Assembly (NCBI GenBank): GCA_964457725.1
Contig: CAYWGQ010000083.1
Span: 1-16,316 of the forward strand
From: FEN-1219 sp964457725
GTDB taxonomy: Bacteria; Pseudomonadota; Gammaproteobacteria; Steroidobacterales; Rariloculaceae
Direction: 5' to 3'
DNA: 16,316 nt
Shown here in pieces: positions 15,071 through 16,316 of this stretch. The notes under the pieces are model-generated. The model saw nothing but the letters and a program-made list of their open reading frames with translations, made no database searches and was not told where the DNA came from. Within the stretch, counting starts at the first letter, position 1. Every line of letters starts with the position of its first letter. Position numbers and translations under genes: made by a program.

Positions 15071-15076
15071 TATCAT
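15071..15076 (+). promoter_or_regulatory. Possible -10 box upstream of the 86-residue protein
   Basis: TATCAT stands out in a GC-rich spacer, 28 nt before the ATG at 15105. No matching -35 is evident. It could drive the small gene and icd. Confidence 0.3.
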
Positions 15077-15104
15077 TTGCCGCCCCGGATTTTCCTCCAC
15101 CGCT

Positions 15105-15365
15105 ATGGAAATCTGCCACGAGCACAACCTGATCAAGCCGCTGCCGCGGCAGGGCAACTACGGCATTCGGGTGCGGCTCCGTCCAGGCGATTCGTTCGCA
15201 GGGGTGATCGGCCTCGACTGGGAGCGTTATCACTGGTATCCGACGCCCGAGGAGCGGGACCGCGCGCTCGAGGACATGGCGAGCGAGCATCTGTACTCGC
15301 GGCGCGGCGACCGGCCCACGCTGATTTTCGAACCCGTGGATCGCGACGACGCCCATGCGGGCTGA
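15105..15365 (+). CDS. Small conserved-looking protein of unknown function
   Basis: An 86-residue protein beginning MEICHEHNLIKPLPRQGNYG, with no signal peptide or membrane segment. It contains GIRVRLRPGDSFAGVIGLDW and YHWYPTPEERDRALEDMASE, and ends in a short acidic region. The composition is that of a real folded protein, and the WYPTPEERDRAL stretch looks like a compact alpha/beta domain. I do not recognise the family. No Shine-Dalgarno site precedes the ATG. It lies 72 nt after the kinase and 50 nt before icd, in the same direction. Confidence 0.7.
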   Translation: MEICHEHNLIKPLPRQGNYGIRVRLRPGDSFAGVIGLDWERYHWYPTPEERDRALEDMASEHLYSRRGDRPTLIFEPVDRDDAHAG

Positions 15366-15415
15366 CCTCGCCTGTCCGTCCTTTCACTCAAGCCTTGCAG
15401 GAGCTTTCGACGCCC

Positions 15416-16316
15416 ATGGCCAACGCTAAACCGACACCGCCCGCGAGCGGCAGCAAGATCACGATCGAGCGCGGCAAGCTGCGCGTGCCCGACCGGCCGA
15501 TCGTGCCGTTCATCGAAGGCGACGGCACGGGTCCCGACATCTGGCGCGCGGCGGTTCGCGTGCTCGACGCGTCGGTCGAGAAGGCGTACGGCGGCAAGCG
15601 CAAGATCGAATGGATGGAGATCCTCGCGGGCGAGAAGGCGCACAAGCTCACGGGCTCCTGGTTGCCGGACGAGACCGTCGAGGCCTGCCGCGAATATCTC
15701 GTCTCGCTGAAGGGCCCGTTGACGACGCCGGTCGGCGGCGGCATCCGCTCGCTGAACGTCGCGCTCCGCCAGCTGCTCGACCTCTACGTCTGCCTGCGGC
15801 CGGTGCGGTGGTTCTCGGGCGTGCCGTAGCCGGTGAAGCGGCCGCAGGAAGTCGACATGGTCATCTTCCGCGAGAACACCGAGGACATCTACGCGGGCAT
15901 CGAGTTCGAGGAAGGTACGCCCGAGAACAAGCGCTTCCTCGAGGTGTTCCGCGAGATGTACCCGAAGGAGTTCGAGAAGATCCGCTTCCCGGAGAGCTCC
16001 GGCATCGGCATCAAGCCCGTGTCGCGCGACGGCACCGAGCGGCTGATGCGTGCGGCGATCCAGTACGCGCTCGACAACCGCCGTGCGAGCGTGACGATCG
16101 TCCACAAGGGCAACATCATGAAGTACACGGAGGGCGCGTTCCGCAAGTGGAGCTACGAGCTCGCGGAGCGGGAGTTCGCGGACAAGACCTACACGTGGCT
16201 GCAGTGGGAGCGCACGAAGAAGGCCGACGGCGAGCGCGCGGCAAACGAGGAGCAGGCGGAGGCGCTGAAGAGCGGCAAGATCCTGATCAAGGACGTGATT
16301 GCCGACATCGCGCTGC
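15416..16316 (+). pseudogene. icd: NADP-dependent isocitrate dehydrogenase, interrupted by an in-frame TAG; 3' end beyond window
   Basis: Icd converts isocitrate to 2-oxoglutarate, CO2 and NADPH in the TCA cycle. The ATG at 15416 follows AGGAG by 12 nt. The frame gives VPFIEGDGTGPDIW, then GGGIRSLNVALRQLLDLYVC with the serine that AceK phosphorylates in the E. coli enzyme, and LRPVRWFSGVP. There a TAG (15827-15829, codon 138) replaces the serine codon expected in the family motif TPSPVK. The same frame then continues intact to the window edge: PVKRPQEVDMVIFRENTEDI, YAGIEF, SSGIGIKP, VTIVHKGNIMKYTEGAF. A single change from TCG to TAG explains the stop. It is either a sequencing or assembly error, a true nonsense mutation, or a read-through codon. 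The truncated product would lack catalytic Tyr and Lys and most of the fold. Confidence 0.92.

Noticed and set aside
15033..15104. tRNA or strong terminator between the kinase and the 86-residue gene
   Set aside because: The GGCCGGCCGGCC run is self-complementary, but there is no cloverleaf, no T tract and no clear hairpin loop.

Overview
The window looks like part of a GC-rich bacterial chromosome, most likely a gammaproteobacterium assembled as a draft or metagenome contig. It has an EttA-type ABC-F protein, a lipoprotein SodC, a ModABC operon, a LemA/M48 pair, an EexN-like lipoprotein and an icd whose N-terminal half aligns with the Escherichia coli type. A run of 10 Ns (12493-12502) marks a scaffold gap. 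Codon usage is strongly biased to G/C at third positions, so very long antisense ORFs are artefacts. No tRNA, rRNA, CRISPR array, transposase or integrase was seen.

Layout, left to right. (1) 1-620: the C-terminal third of ettA (+). It converges on sodC (-, 827-1459), and a REPIN-like inverted repeat pair lies between them. (2) A DUF4145-type zinc-ribbon protein (+, 1565-2257) is divergent from sodC. (3) A tight molybdate uptake operon modA-modB-modC (+, 2458-5020) has a 3-nt gap and then an 8-nt overlap. (4) Convergent modC and apbE are separated by about 190 nt of nested palindromic repeats (5026-5217). (5) apbE (-) is divergent from lemA and an M48/HtpX-like membrane protease (+, 6265-8787), followed by a secreted Ysc84/SYLF lipid-binding protein (+, 8828-9586). 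(6) On the minus strand a 1343-residue protein (14296 to 10265) joins an AAA-like STAND ATPase, one transmembrane helix, a P/Homo B (proprotein convertase) domain and many WD40 blades. An EexN-like coiled-coil lipoprotein follows it (10159 to 9605). (7) Divergent from the ATPase, on the plus strand, are an atypical small kinase (14337-15032), a conserved-looking 86-residue protein (15105-15365), and NADP-isocitrate dehydrogenase (from 15416 past the window edge), which has an in-frame TAG at codon 138.

Several modules act in the cell envelope: lipoprotein SodC, periplasmic ModA, periplasmic ApbE, LemA/M48, Ysc84, the EexN-like lipoprotein and the ATPase with its predicted periplasmic P-domain and propellers. 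The last two are the best candidates for an undescribed system. The ATPase would hydrolyse ATP inside the cell and present a large sensor outside the inner membrane, and the lipoprotein is the only neighbour encoded just downstream on the same strand. This is an inference from domain order and topology, with no functional evidence.
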